Source: Paramecium tetraurelia
Lineage: Eukaryota; Ciliophora; Oligohymenophorea; Peniculida; Parameciidae
Length of the DNA stretch: 64,000 nucleotides
Assembly: GCF_000165425.1 (NCBI RefSeq)
Contig: NW_001799018.1
Span: forward strand, 3,649 to 67,648
Direction of reading: 5' to 3'
Position numbers and translations under genes: made by a program. Positions 36,207 through 48,172 of the stretch are shown here, piece after piece (positions within the stretch are counted from its first letter, which is position 1; each line of letters starts with the position of its first letter). Below the pieces are notes generated by a model that was not told where the DNA came from, searched no databases, and saw nothing but the letters and a program-made list of their open reading frames with translations.

Positions 36207-37166
36207 ATGAGGGTAGTTTTGTTCATTAGGTTTCTTATATTAATAATAAATTTCAATGAGGTAACAGGATCAAACTGAGGATCAAGTGACTCAGAAACTT
36301 TGCGTAAATGCACGATAGCACTCTAAATGCAAATACCAAGATATTGAATCTAAGTGTCAATAAACATATTACTGATAAGTGTAAGATAGAAATATTTGCA
36401 AAAACATTCCTAAAATTGATAAATTTCCAAAGACATTAAGTGTTTTGTAAGACTTACGCATTGCACCTGTAATTCCTGATGCATAATATATGCATTAGAA
36501 TAGAATGTTAATGCAAAAGCATAGGATTATCATTTGATGGATATCAGCCAAAGGCACTTTATTGTAAATTAGAGCTAGCTTATGTAAATTCTGAAAGACT
36601 TACTAGTTTTTCAATTCTATCCTAATTAATCCAAACCATTGAATCAAAGATGATTTCCACAATCATTTAAACACACATAAAAACCAGAAACACTCTTGAA
36701 TGTGTTAGATAAGTGTCTAAAACTTCATCGACCAAATCAGGTAAATCTTAAGGATTAATGTAAAATGCCAGTTCATCATCCCCAAAAACCGGTAACATGA
36801 TTTATTGCGGCTCTTAGATTAACTTCTCATTTTACACGATTGATTCATTTTTCATAGGACAAACTAAAATAAACATGCTTTAAACTATATGCATAGGATC
36901 CATCCTGGTTCACCAATACAGCACCTCTAGATGATCTCAATGTTGTGACTGTCCCTCCTAACGATCGCCTCTCAGACTTCTCCATTCAATAAAACGGATT
37001 TAATGTAATATTATAATAATAAAATAATTCAAGTTCAAGGCCAAGAGATTTAGATGCGCATTTACAAATCATTATGTTTATATCTACTTTATTTATAAAC
37101 TCTGATGCATCCAATTAATATTAGTTTTATAAACAATTGTTTAACTAATTTCATCCTGTTGTTTGA
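36207..37166 (+). CDS. secreted-type protein with broken frame
   Basis: Begins MRVVLFIRFLILIINF, a plausible signal peptide, then a Cys-containing stretch (QHSKCKYQDIESK; RNICKNIPKIDKFPKTL). The reading then jumps frame at least twice: near 36530 to GYQPKALYCKLELAYVNSER, and near 36850 to KLYAQDPSWFTNTAPLDDLN and VVTVPPNDRLSDFSIQQNG, ending at TGA 37164. Two possible short introns (19 and 24 nt) rescue only the first part. It could be a decaying member of a ciliate secreted family or a gene with introns I missed. Not recognised. Confidence 0.45.
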
Positions 37167-37357
37167 ATATCAATCCTATTTCTCTTTATACTCTATTTAA
37201 AGTAATCTCAAAATAACAAAGTGATATTTTGTAATGCATCCTCTCAATTGTTTCTATGTTTTGTTTTGTTTTTCTAAACTAAATTTAATTTATTATAGCT
37301 GTTGAAAATATCGATATATTCAAAGATTGAAATTTGCTAATAAACCATATAAGTAGT

Positions 37358-37534
37358 ATGTCACAAGTTAACGAATATTCAATTATTGAAGGCTATGCAA
37401 TTTAGTAAATAGTTTTATTAAAACTACTTAAAATCAACATCAATTATTGGAATGTAGTTATTTTTGCAGGAATGATAGACAAATTCAATTTATGTATAAA
37501 TCCAATTAGAAAAATAATTAATAATCAATTTTGA
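37358..37534 (+). CDS. very small ORF, doubtful
   Basis: A 58-residue hydrophobic code-6 frame (MSQVNEYSIIEGYAIQQIV). It sits in an otherwise empty AT-rich spacer just upstream of the next gene and has no recognisable motif. It may be part of that gene's leader. Confidence 0.2.
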
Positions 37535-37603
37535 ACTAGATCAACTTAGTAATATTAAATAATTCGCAAACAACTATAATTTAATAATAAATTAAAAAAA
37601 ATA

Positions 37604-38941
37604 ATGATAAGAACTGATTCTTTAGTTAATAAGACAAATTGCCTAAGTATATTTCTAATCATTTGTGTTTTTATTGCTCTCACTCCTCCATAAAAAACCA
37701 CAAATAATAACAGCTTCGAAATTTTTGAAGTCGAAGTGGATGACTTCGAAATTAATTACTTTTTAGAGTATGATATTATTTACAATGACACTGATCAATT
37801 TGGTCTAGAAACTGTTCAAAATTGGTTGCCAATCCAATCTGAGTTAGCTCAACTTAATTTGGCTTTAGATTATTTTTCTAGGTTAAATTTAGACAAACTA
37901 ATTAAATAACACAATGAATTCCAGGTCTAAGTAGATAAATGTCTCTAATTGTCTTTGAATTAAGATCTCGAAAATTTTCTAAATAAATTTAATTCCACTA
38001 TCAATAATGATAGTTAAATAGCTGATTACATGAGCAATTTGTTGAACAAAAGAAATCAATTACATGAACTCTATATGGAAAGAAAGAATGATTTGGAGAA
38101 TCTCAACAATGAGGAGAGAATGTTAAAATCATTAATAATAGAATATTAGATCAATGAATAAGATTCCACTTTTTTGTATAAGAAGATTATCAATTTAAAA
38201 AAGTTGAAGTAAACTATTGAGGAATCCAATAAGGAATTAGAAAATATGAATGAGAAAATCAATTAACAAAAATCACTTGGAGAAGAAGAAGATTTAAGTG
38301 AGTATTACAAGAAAGATCAAGATCAAGCTAAAAAGCTTAGACAATTATTCAAGCCAGCAGGTACAAAATCAGTGGAAATACATAATGAAAAATTGTATGA
38401 CCTAGTCAATGTGCTGGATTAAAATATCAAATAGTATTCAAGTCCAACAGAGGTATATTTCAATGGTTTGAACTTTTCTCCAGAATTGAGAAGGAATGCT
38501 TTGGAGGAACTCTAACTTCAATATTAAAAGTTGTAGAGTAAATTTGAATAGCAATTAAAAAATTAAGAGGATTTAGAAAGAGAAATTGAAGAACTTGAAA
38601 GATAGAAGAAAGGAAAGGAGAAGAGATATGCTGATGTTTTGAATAAATTAGAGATAGTCAGAAATGCTTAGAGGATTGTAGAGAAAGATTATGACATTGT
38701 GAAACTATAGATAGAAGAGATTACTAAAGAAATCAAAAATATTATGCCAATAAATAATATTGAGAATAATCAAAGATTGAATGTACAATACTAATATAAA
38801 TGTAATAATGATTTTATTATTAAATAGAATATATTTATGAGCATTTAGATTAGGATCAGAAGTGCGTTGAAAAATGTGTCTAATATGATTCATTAAATTA
38901 ATAATTTTATATGGGAAGATATAAATAATCTTTGTATTTGA
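37604..38941 (+). CDS. secretory coiled-coil protein
   Basis: An intronless 445-residue frame. Residues about 14-32 are hydrophobic (LSIFLIICVFIALTP), after a short basic start, so it probably enters the secretory path or is membrane-anchored. The acidic segment EVEVDDFEINYFLEYD is followed by long coiled coils (residues about 110-250 and 300-380; e.g. EDLEREIEELERQKKGKEK). The architecture resembles trichocyst-matrix or other stored structural proteins of ciliates, but I cannot confirm that family. Confidence 0.75.
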
Positions 38942-39150
38942 TACAGAGACATTTTTAAGAATTGGACAAACTTTTCAATGAATTCAAAATATGAAAAACT
39001 TTATACAAGGTGTTTGATTTGATAATAATTTATATATATCATCTAATTATAAATCTTTACTTAAAGTCATTATTCCAACTATTATCCTCCATAAATTAAT
39101 TTGATATGCAAATAATGTTTTTGTATAATTAATTTATTAAATAATTTATT

Positions 39151-39754
39151 ATGAGGTAATTAAACGAAGAAGAAACAAAAATATTTTATGAAAAATTGGG
39201 AGAATATATTGGTGCAAATATTAAATTATTAATTGAAAATGAAGAGGATCCTCATGTTTTTAGATTGATCAAGAATAAAGTATATTATATGTCTTTACAA
39301 ATTGCAAATTGGGCAACCAATGTTGGAAAAGATGAATTATTACAGTATTTCATTAAATTAATCTAAGTGTTGGAACATATTTTGGAAAATTTACAAAAAC
39401 AAAAAAATTTAGATTGAATATCACTTGTTTAGAGATTTTGGCCAAATATGCTAAACATAAGGTCTGGCTAAAACCTAGTGGAGAACAATCTTATCTCTAT
39501 GGAAATCATGTAATTAAGGGTAAATTAATAAATTATCCTTGTTTTTAGCACATTTAGCAAAAATGTCTGAAAATATTCCCTAGTATGCGAATGTTATCTT
39601 ATTCTCCTTGTAAGAGAATCCTTTGGGTTTTGGTGTAGCTTCAAGATCAACGTTGCAATGCAAAGATTTAGATCCAACTACAGTGGTGGTATTTAATCAA
39701 GCAGATTTGGGAGAATATTTAAGATCAGAAGATGATAAAAATGTTGAAAAATGA
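39151..39754 (+). CDS. NIP7: 60S ribosome biogenesis protein NIP7
   Basis: A small nucleolar protein needed for 27S pre-rRNA processing and 60S assembly. The 183 residues match NIP7 from end to end: [72 protein letters not shown], and the PUA part [11 protein letters not shown] and [14 protein letters not shown]. Introns of 23 nt (39345-39367) and 29 nt (39520-39548) are required and exactly restore the frame. Length equals the family norm of about 180. All conserved blocks are intact. Confidence 0.97.
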
Positions 39755-40105
39755 TGATTACTATAAGTATTTAGTTTTGTTAATAGAAATTATTCGAACT
39801 TTATATTTAAATGGTTATATTAATGTAGGTTGGTTTGTATTATTGATAGATAGATAGATTTATTCAATAAAATTTAATATTAAAAATATCTGTTAACAAT
39901 CTTTGTTATTATATTTGTCAATGTCCACGAAAGTTAGAATTTCTAAAAGAGGATAATAATACTTCGTTTCATAAAAAGAGAACTACACTCCATTTTCAAA
40001 TCTATCACTATGTCCAAAACCCATCATTGCATTAGCTTAATCCTCTTACGATCCAAATTTGATTGAATAGACTCTGAATTAACTCAAAATACCTTCATAA
40101 TAAAA
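39725..40105 (-). CDS. possible small convergent gene
   Basis: A minus frame with a protein-like part ([39 protein letters not shown]) that runs open into the 3' end of NIP7. No ATG is in frame at the 5' side, but a 19-nt GT...AG near 40080 could link it to an upstream ATG. The end is uncertain. No family recognised. Confidence 0.3.
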
Positions 40106-40426
40106 ACATGATTCTCATATGAACAGAATGAAATAGATAGCTGATAAATAGGAATACTATGTTCATGGTTAAGTTAGTTCATACAGTCAAATTGAAACTA
40201 TTGGATAATTTAGTGATCATTCATTCTATGATTAATTGGAAGCAAACCAAACAAAAAATTAATAGAATTACTTTGAAGACTCTTATTAATTATTTTGACA
40301 TACTTTTATTATTATATAAATTTACATCATCAGGATTATAGAATACTTATCAAAAAAATTTCTTTATATGTCTAATTTAATTAATTAATAATGTAATAAA
40401 GTTAAAGTAAAAGAAAATTCTAGGCT

Positions 40427-40997
40427 ATGTTTAAAAGAGTAAAAGAGCGTTCAGTTTAAATGGCTGTCGAAAAAGTGGAAGAATGGAGACATCTTTTTGA
40501 AAATGGCAAAGTCGATAACTAAGGAAATCTTAAAAAGCTAACACTTTAATAGGCAGCAGAAGAAGTGGGAATTCCTAAAAAAACTTTAGAAGATTATTAT
40601 CAATTGATAAAGTATACAATAATACAAAATATATAGGAAAGCAAAAGAAATCTAGCCAATTGAATAGTTATATGATCACAAAATGGGATACTTAAGGTAA
40701 CTCATAAAATAGAGTTAAAATTTTAAATAAAATGCAATAGAAATAGAAACTGAAGAATAAAAAGAAGTTTATTCTAGTGATGATGAAGACATACCATATC
40801 AAAATTAATAAACAGAATTAGATTACGAAGATTACTTCAACCTTGAGAATCAATTTAATTATGATCAGAATTCTCTCGTAATGGTTGTTCAGACTATACC
40901 TTAAATTACGTTAATTCATCCAAAGAAATCTGACCCTTGGGAAAATGAAACATTAAGTTGTGATTCTGGTCAAGAAACTGATGATGAAGATTTCTGA
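40427..40997 (+). CDS. HTH-like, acidic-tail protein
   Basis: 181 residues with one 25-nt intron. The N-terminal 60 residues (QMAVEKVEEWRHLFENG; TLQQAAEEVGIPKKTLEDYY) have a helix-turn-helix pattern in which AAEEVGIPKKTLEDY looks like the recognition unit of psq/transposase-type DNA-binding domains, known in ciliate proteins. The rest is Gln-rich and strongly acidic (SSDDEDIPYQ; GQETDDEDF). It is possibly a transcription regulator; the acidic tail could be an activation region. Confidence 0.75.
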
Positions 40998-41084
40998 ATT
41001 CTTTGATTTAAAAGACTTATATATATATGTAAATTATAATTCAATAAAATTATCAATAAAAAGTAAACAAACAACAATTTACAA

Positions 41085-41575
41085 TCAAATTTCACTATAC
41101 ATATTACATTACAAGACCAATAGCTTCTTGCCATTCATAATGATATTTAACAACTCAAATAATCTCATATCGTTGTCTAATTTCTATGTTTTGATTTTTC
41201 CTATTAGCATTGATAAATAAGGGTCTTACAATTCTAAAAATTCATGATGAACTACTTACAAATCTTAGTGAGTCCATAGAAATGACTTGATAAACTCTTA
41301 GTTAATTGTTTAATTTTTGAAAAACAGGACATTTTAGATATGTTGAACACAAACTCATATTCTTGATCTGGCTTCAACACGATAATTGATAAATTGCTTT
41401 AGTCATCCTAAGTTATAGCTTTATGTTGAATACAATATATTTTTATGAACATTTCTATATCCTCTCCCAAATCTTCTATTAGAGTAAATTCATTCCTATG
41501 TATTGATTGGGACTAATGATGAATATATAACATACTCTTGAATATATGTGATTCTATGGATTTAACTCGATTCAT
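41085..41575 (-). CDS. hypothetical protein, 5' end incomplete
   Basis: From ATG 41575 a frame with one 26-nt intron gives 154 residues (EFTLIEDLGEDIEMFIKIYC; VLKPDQEYEFVFNISKMSCF; LQDPYLSMLIGKIKTQKLDN). Another minus frame upstream (41575-41690) is protein-like (SFDLTTRRNSSILAQALVYE), so a first exon probably exists. No known domain; helical with a beta-rich centre. Confidence 0.55.
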
Positions 41576-42311
41576 AAACCAAAGCCTACGCTAAAATTGA
41601 ACTATTTCTTCTAGTAGTTAAATCAAAACTTTTCTATTTCAATAAACTAGTTTTATCTGTATCCGTATCATCGTGTCGCGATAGTGATTAAACTTTTTTT
41701 AGAATTGAATAGTCTTTAAAACTCTTTGACTTTCCAGATTTCCCCAGTTAGTGCATATTTATGAATTTATTTATTTATTTATCGTAAAATTATAAACTAC
41801 GTAATTGTCTATTATTTATCTCAAATAAGAGTGATACTTCAATTCTTAAAGATTACAAATAAAATGGTACTATTTTCGATATTAATTTGAATAAAACCTT
41901 TAAGTAAGTAATCTGATTAAAGTAGGTTTAATTACTTATTGATTAGCACAATTGATTATTATATATTTTATCTATTATTTAAGTATAATCTTAATTGGTT
42001 AGAATCACTAAATTTAGAAAAATGTATTTAACATTGTTCTTTTATATATTAGATACAAATATCTTGAAAATGAGAATGTAATTTATCATGATGATGACCT
42101 ATTTTTTCTTTTAATTTAAATTAATTCTCAAAGGTTTTAGATTAATGGAAGATTTGATTAAGAAATAGAAGACTAAAATGATGCTTTAATTATTTAATTG
42201 AATCAAATTATTTTTTATGTGATGGAATAACATAGTACTCAATCTAAAGGTAGAATATCATTAAAATTACATAATTTAAATTTTAATTAACTTTATTAAA
42301 TTAATCGTCAT
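41576..42311. other. divergent intergenic region
   Basis: Region between divergent genes. A plus frame in 41995-42311 is open and continuous with the PEX11-like ATG (YLENENVIYHDDDLF), but it looks low-complexity and AT-driven; I do not include it in the gene. Confidence 0.4.
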
Positions 42312-43402
42312 ATGAAAAGAAGCATAGCTTCTGTTAAGGACTTAGCTGATTATTTTAACGTGGCCATTCAACACAGAGCCAACAATACAATTGTGGCTGG
42401 ATAGTATGTTGCTAGAAAAGTAATGAAAATATAGCTTATATGATAAGGTTTCAATCGTGTCCTTATTCATGTAAACGACAAAAGGGAGAGATAAGATTTG
42501 TTGTTTGATTTAGTATTTAGCAGATTTATACGAAGCTTGCATTAAATTTTCAAATATTCCTGAAATTTAAGCAGCATCCTCTGATATGTTTTCTAAAAAA
42601 ATAGCATCTCGAATTAGAGAGTCTATGAAGAATGGAAGAAAGATATTCAAATTCTTAAAATTCTTCGATTCCATTAGATGTTTGAGCAACATCCATGCTA
42701 AAAATAAACCAAAATATTATAAAATCACAACCTCTATTATGCATGTGTGCAATTTCTTTTATTACATAATGGATCACATTATTTGGGGCATTAATATTGG
42801 TGTTCTGAAGTAAGCAATTTAAATAAATTCATAGTGAAATTGTTTCTTTGAAAGCTAAATCAACCATAAAAGGATATAAAGACTCATTCTCATTAGCAAA
42901 AGCTTTGTTAAAATTACTAAAATCATTTTTTGATTACAAGATAATTTATGACAAGGAAATGGAATTAGTCAAAGAAATCAAGGAAATACCAGATAAATTG
43001 ATATATGAAGATGCAATTGCAGTTTAATGTGCTAACAGTTTAATAAATAGTAGATAAAAAAGAAGAATCAAATAGCTTAATTTTATAGTTACATCGCTTA
43101 GAATAGTGATGTTATTGAGAAGATTAAAATTGTTTGGATTAAATAAAAAAATCAGCAAAATATTTTATTCCTGTAGTGGTTTAACTATAACTTTAATTAA
43201 CATCATGGTTTAATTGATCAATAATAATGAATTAATTAATCAAAAATTAGAGAAAAATGAGAAGGAGAAAGACAAAGATAAAGAAAAAGAGAGGAAGCTT
43301 GCAAGAGTGAATTCTTTCATTCCTTAAAATCACCAATTAAAGAAAGTAAAGTCAGAATTAGAAAGAGTCTTAGGAGAGGACTCAGAAAATGAAGGAGATT
43401 GA
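42312..43402 (+). CDS. PEX11-like peroxisomal membrane protein
   Basis: PEX11 proteins elongate and divide peroxisomes. After introns of 28 and 25 nt the protein has 345 residues. The pattern fits PEX11: an N-terminal amphipathic region (ASRIRESMKNGRKIFKFLKF), then FDSIRCLSNIHAK, a hydrophobic stretch FYYIMDHIIWGINIGVL, and a C-terminal hydrophobic helix (KIFYSCSGLTITLINIMV). The last 60 residues are a Lys/Glu-rich cytosolic tail (EKDKDKEKERKLARVNSF). Identity is moderate, so other peroxisome-fission relatives remain possible. Confidence 0.75.
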
Positions 43403-43899
43403 AATGATTTAAATAAGACAAGAATCTCTAATTAAATAAAAATATATAGACAAAATTTTAATATTATTCTTATAGGATGTATTTCTAAAATATTTTGTTA
43501 AGTCTATAGCTTTAAGTATTCAACACCATCTAAATACTTACAGACTATCATCATTGGTTAATACTTTTAATTTATGTGAAAATTATGAAGTAAATAACTT
43601 AAATTATAAAAAGGGATCAATGGAATGTATTAAAATTATGTTATGAAAAGAGAGTAATATTAATGTTACTCTTTTTTAAATTTGAAAATTTATATAGCCA
43701 ATAAATTTATTAAGATTATTCTTTAACTGTCTACCTGATGAGTTTGTATCATTATTCCAAGAAATCTCTAATATATCAAAAATGGAAATATTTAATTTAT
43801 TGAGAGTGCTAAAAATAATTTTGTTAGTAGGCAATCAACTTTAGATAAGTGTTGAAAGAAATCAATGTTTAAAAATTAATGAATCATGGGAATTTATTT

Positions 43900-44306
43900 T
43901 TCTTTTATTGCAAAAATCGAAATACTGAAAATCCTAAATTCTCGCTCTAGCTTCTTATTCTAATATTCTTAAGTTTATTATTTATATACATGTTCTTTTA
44001 ATGCTCTTTAGCATGATATGTTATTTAGAGCTTTGGGCTTCTCATCATTCTCAGATTCCTCAAAAATGACATCGTCAGGAGAATAAACAGTCAATTTCTA
44101 TTATTAAATTTTAGGACCTTTATGTCCTTCTAAAATTAATGGTTCGAGTAATTAAGGAGTTTCTTTGGGTCTTAAATTAATAATGGTTTGGCAGAATACC
44201 TAATTTAAGGTTTAGGAGGAGGTTTATCATAAGTATCCAAGTATTCTTAGTAAGTCATAGATGAGTGATATCGCTATCTTATTTCTTAAGCGTAAAGATT
44301 ATCCAT
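43900..44306 (-). CDS. small hypothetical protein, 3' end unresolved
   Basis: From ATG 44306, MDNLYAQEIRQRYHSSMTYQ continues with DKPPPKPQIRPKETPQLLEP after a 29-nt intron, then an acidic stretch (PDDVIFEESENDEKPKALNN) and a basic end (QNKKLEREF). Proline-rich short proteins of this type are common among axonemal microtubule-inner proteins, but I cannot name it. No TGA follows for hundreds of bases in frame, so the real stop probably lies beyond an intron; the end given is approximate. Confidence 0.55.
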
Positions 44307-45848
44307 AATTTTAAATATAAATAATAAAATCTAAATAACATTCATAATTTATTTATTACATCAGATGATATCAATTCAACTTCATCTAAAGCTTAATAAA
44401 TTAAAAACAATTGAATAGATTATAATTTGAAGGCCACTTTCAGTCTAAATAATAAAAACATTTCTTAATCATAATTATTTTTCTTTGGATTAAAAGTGTA
44501 GACTATCAAATGCTTTGCAAAACCTAAACATTATAATGCAGCGTTTGTTAGCAGTAAACTGGGTCAAGTACTACTGTTATGGAACATAAAATAAAATTTA
44601 TTGTAATTCTAAATAATTTATTCTAAATATAAATAAATTACAAGTACAAACTGTTGCCTATTCACCTTATGAATATCATTGATATTAATAATATTATGTA
44701 TACATTTAATTTACTCAGATTCTGTAACCTAATTGATGCTCAACAGTTCTTATATTTAATTAATATTAATGTATAGAATCAATTCCTGATTTTATAGTTT
44801 TATAAGTTATACTATTTATGTGTAATTATTTAATCTAAAAGTGCTTATTATTCTCTTATATGAAAAGTATAGGAAAGGGCTACTCCAATAGCAGGTTTAA
44901 TGTCTTCTACTATTAGATTATTATCCATTATTGAAGTGCAGCAATGAAATTATATATTTTCTAGTCAATTAATTCCAGTTTATATCGAACCAAATAAATT
45001 TTTGTTAACATAACTCATTGAATAATTATATCAAATAATTCTCATCTAAATATTTTATAACAACATTATTTTTATTATTATTTCATTGATACAATTGTAC
45101 AATATTTTTGTTTGAGTCATATCTACTCAGCTTTGTTAGGTTAAATTTAATTATTACTATATTAGATAAATTATCCTGCCATTAGATAATATGGTGAATA
45201 ATCTTAAATTAACAAAAGTCTTAAAGTAGAACGATTCAATCATAAAAGAATACTAAAAATAGAATTGTATAGAATTTAATAATATTGTAGTTTGTGTCAT
45301 TAGAGTTGTAATTATAAATATAAATTTGCTTTTTTAATAATTTCGAATTAAAAATAAATCAATGTGTACTTATATAATTGTTCCTTTGTTCTTTTTTTGA
45401 CTTAATTCTAAATTAATAAATAAATAAAAGTGCAAGAAATTTTATATTAGAGTATTTTATTATAAATGGATCTACTGCAAGAATTTTGGTATTTAGATTG
45501 AAATTTATAGATAATTATGCAATAATATGTATAATTTTCTCATTTCCAATAATTTTAAACAATTTTTTTCATGTTCTTATATTCAAAATAGTAATAAATA
45601 TTAATGAATTTTATTAATTAGAATTTTAAGTTGGGTTATATAAATTCTATATAGTTTTGTTTTGTTTTGGAACTTAGAATGTACGAAGTTGAACAACATA
45701 CATAAAGCACAGAATTGAGTCCGAGGATGGTTTTCTCTCACATAATATTACCAATAATAGTATGGATATTACATCTGATAATAGATGGATGAACAAATAA
45801 AAATAAATTTAAGTTTGGTTTAGAGGCAATTATAAATAATTTTCATAA
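44307..45848. other. gene-poor region
   Basis: About 1.5 kb with no frame I trust on either strand, dominated by A/T runs. This is the longest empty stretch in the window. It lies upstream of the gene ending at 44306 and downstream of the gene at 45849-46272, both on the minus strand. It may hold degraded coding sequence or non-coding RNA that cannot be recognised by eye. Confidence 0.5.
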
Positions 45849-46272
45849 TCAATTCAAGCTTTTTTTATTCGAATACTAAACTTCAGTACTTAAACTATTC
45901 TATTTTTTTTGTTTCTCTTCATCTTTGTTTTATCCAATAGTTTTAAGTCTTCCTTATTGACTAAGAAAACGATCAACTTTATTCAAAGAAGAAATAATTG
46001 ATTGATCGCTGTTCTAACAATGTAAGAGATAATTTTATATTTTGACTTCAGGTATGGGTTTCTAAATAAATAAGTAAAAACATTACATATGAATTATTCC
46101 ATTCTTCATTGTCATCAATATTTAGTAAACGCGCTTGTATTTTCATAATATTGCTATTATCATGCGCCAATTCAAATTATGGCATTCCAAGCATTTTTCT
46201 TAATTCTAGAAAACCTTTCTTAGAAATTGTATTCTCCAATCTATATCCTTTTTGTTTGTGAGCCTTTCCCAT
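45849..46272 (-). CDS. small hypothetical protein, 132 aa
   Basis: MGKAHKQKGYRLENTISKKG at the start; one 25-nt intron; a middle block GFLELRKMLGMPQFELAHDN and IMKIQARLLNIDDNEEWNN; and a Ser/Lys/Gln tail. It is compact and plausible as a real gene because the intron removes an otherwise early TGA. No family recognised. Confidence 0.65.
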
Positions 46273-46905
46273 TAAATAATATTTGATGTAAATAAAATAT
46301 TGTTAATTAACTTATGTATTCTACTTATATAGACAGCAAAAAACCGAAGAACTGTTAAGGTCTAAGTAAAATATTAAATAAAAAATATAAATTCAATATC
46401 TAATAACAATTCGAACTATCTATTTAATGGTAAATATATTAAATTCTTTAAAATTGAGGAGTGTTGACTTTATTTTTAATAACCAATTATTCTCCAAAAA
46501 TTAAAAAATTAAAGCATTTATCTTAGAATAAGGTTCAATTTAGTCCAAATATATGGCATCTTGCTAACAATTCGATTATTGTGAAAATGGGGAAATGAAA
46601 ATAGAATATTTTGGATTAATATCAACAAATAATAATTTTATTTATTAAAAATTTAAATAGAGAATAGACCAGACTAGAAGATTAAAAGGAATTCAATAAG
46701 TACCTTTATTACTATTGTAAATAGACATATATTAATATTCGAGAATATATTTTTACATTTTATTTCTGGAACTATCAAAGCAATACATAAAATAGTTAGT
46801 ATACGTAATTATTCTAAACTCCAATATCCAATTGCTTATATTAGAAATTAATAATTTAGAATTGAAATATAAGTATCTGATATATTAAATAATAAGTATT
46901 TTAAA
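46273..46905. other. intergenic, AT-rich
   Basis: 633 bp between two minus-strand genes. No convincing frame, RNA or repeat seen. Confidence 0.45.
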
Positions 46906-48076
46906 TCATTAAAGCCATTCATCTAAAGCTACCTCCTTGACTGAAGGTCGCTCATTTTAGTTAGTATTCAAGATTTTTTTGATTAAACTTTTTAATTGGA
47001 TAGACATAGTTTAAGGATAATCTATCTTTCCATTATTTATTGATTTATATAAATCTTTGTCATCGTTTCCTCGAAATGGAAATTGTCCTGTGGTCATTTT
47101 GAAAAGCAATATCCCCAAAGCCCAAACATCAGCAGGGAAACTATAGGTTGATTTATTAACTATTTCAGGTGCCATATATGATGGAGTACCACAAAATATG
47201 TTAAGTTTACTGGAAGGGTCAATAGCTATTGAAAATCTAGTGTAAGGAATAAGTATTATTTTACCCAAAATCAATAATTTTAATTTTGTTATTCAATGGA
47301 TCAATAAGAATATTCTCCAATTTAAGATCTCTATGCACTACACTTTTGTGATGGCAGTATTTTAAGGCATCTACAAGTTAGATGAAGATGTATTTGGCTT
47401 AATCTTCATCAAGTTTCTTTTGGGGTTGCTATTTAATGAAAGAATTTAAAGAAGTTGCACTGTAATATTCCATAATGACATGCAATTGTACTTGGGTTTC
47501 ACAGGCTCCAACCAATTTGATGATGTTGAGATGTCTTAATTTAGATAATATCTTCACTTCTCTACAAACATTCTTACGTTTTTGTTAATCATTAATTTTA
47601 ACCTTTTCATATGTTTTAATAGCACAAAACATTGATCCTTTTTATGCCAATCTTACAATGGCATAGGAACCTAATCCAAGTACTTTGGATAAGGTGTAAT
47701 TTTCAATTGACTTTTCAAGTAAATGGTCAGGCAATACACCTTGTAAGATTCCTTGTTCGATAAAGTTTTCTGTTTGCATTTTGACATTCTCACTTACAAC
47801 TCTTATTTCTCTTGGTTTTGTTTCAGGGGTTTAAAATCTTGGACTTTGCTTTTTGGAAGTACCGTGGTACTCAATTGGAGCATTGACTTTAACAGGACTT
47901 TTTGCTAATGGAGAGACAGACCTTTTTCCATTAGATTTATTTAACTCATGGATTATGTTTTGAAGCTCGGCGATTCTATTTTTGGCTTATTTAATATTAT
48001 CAATATTAGAGGTGTAATCTTTGAGAGGAGGTCTATTCTCAAATTGGAAATTAGGACTGCAATAGTTTACGTTCAT
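46906..48076 (-). CDS. serine/threonine protein kinase (CAMK/MARK-like)
   Basis: 380 residues with one 28-nt intron that falls inside the DFG motif and restores IDFGFSIAID. Kinase landmarks: glycine loop [14 protein letters not shown], lysine [33 protein letters not shown], and [20 protein letters not shown] followed by PF. The activation loop [10 protein letters not shown] and the DVWALG segment are typical of CAMK/AMPK-related kinases. An N-terminal ~120-residue extension has a short coiled coil ([17 protein letters not shown]) and Ser/Pro sites. The kinase ends soon after the final helix with no extra domain. All catalytic residues are present. Confidence 0.95.
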
Positions 48077-48172
48077 TAACAGATAGTTATTATTAATTTT
48101 TATTTATTAATTCTTAATTAAAATTGCAAATATATATAGATATACCGCTTGTGATATAAAATTAATTTTATT

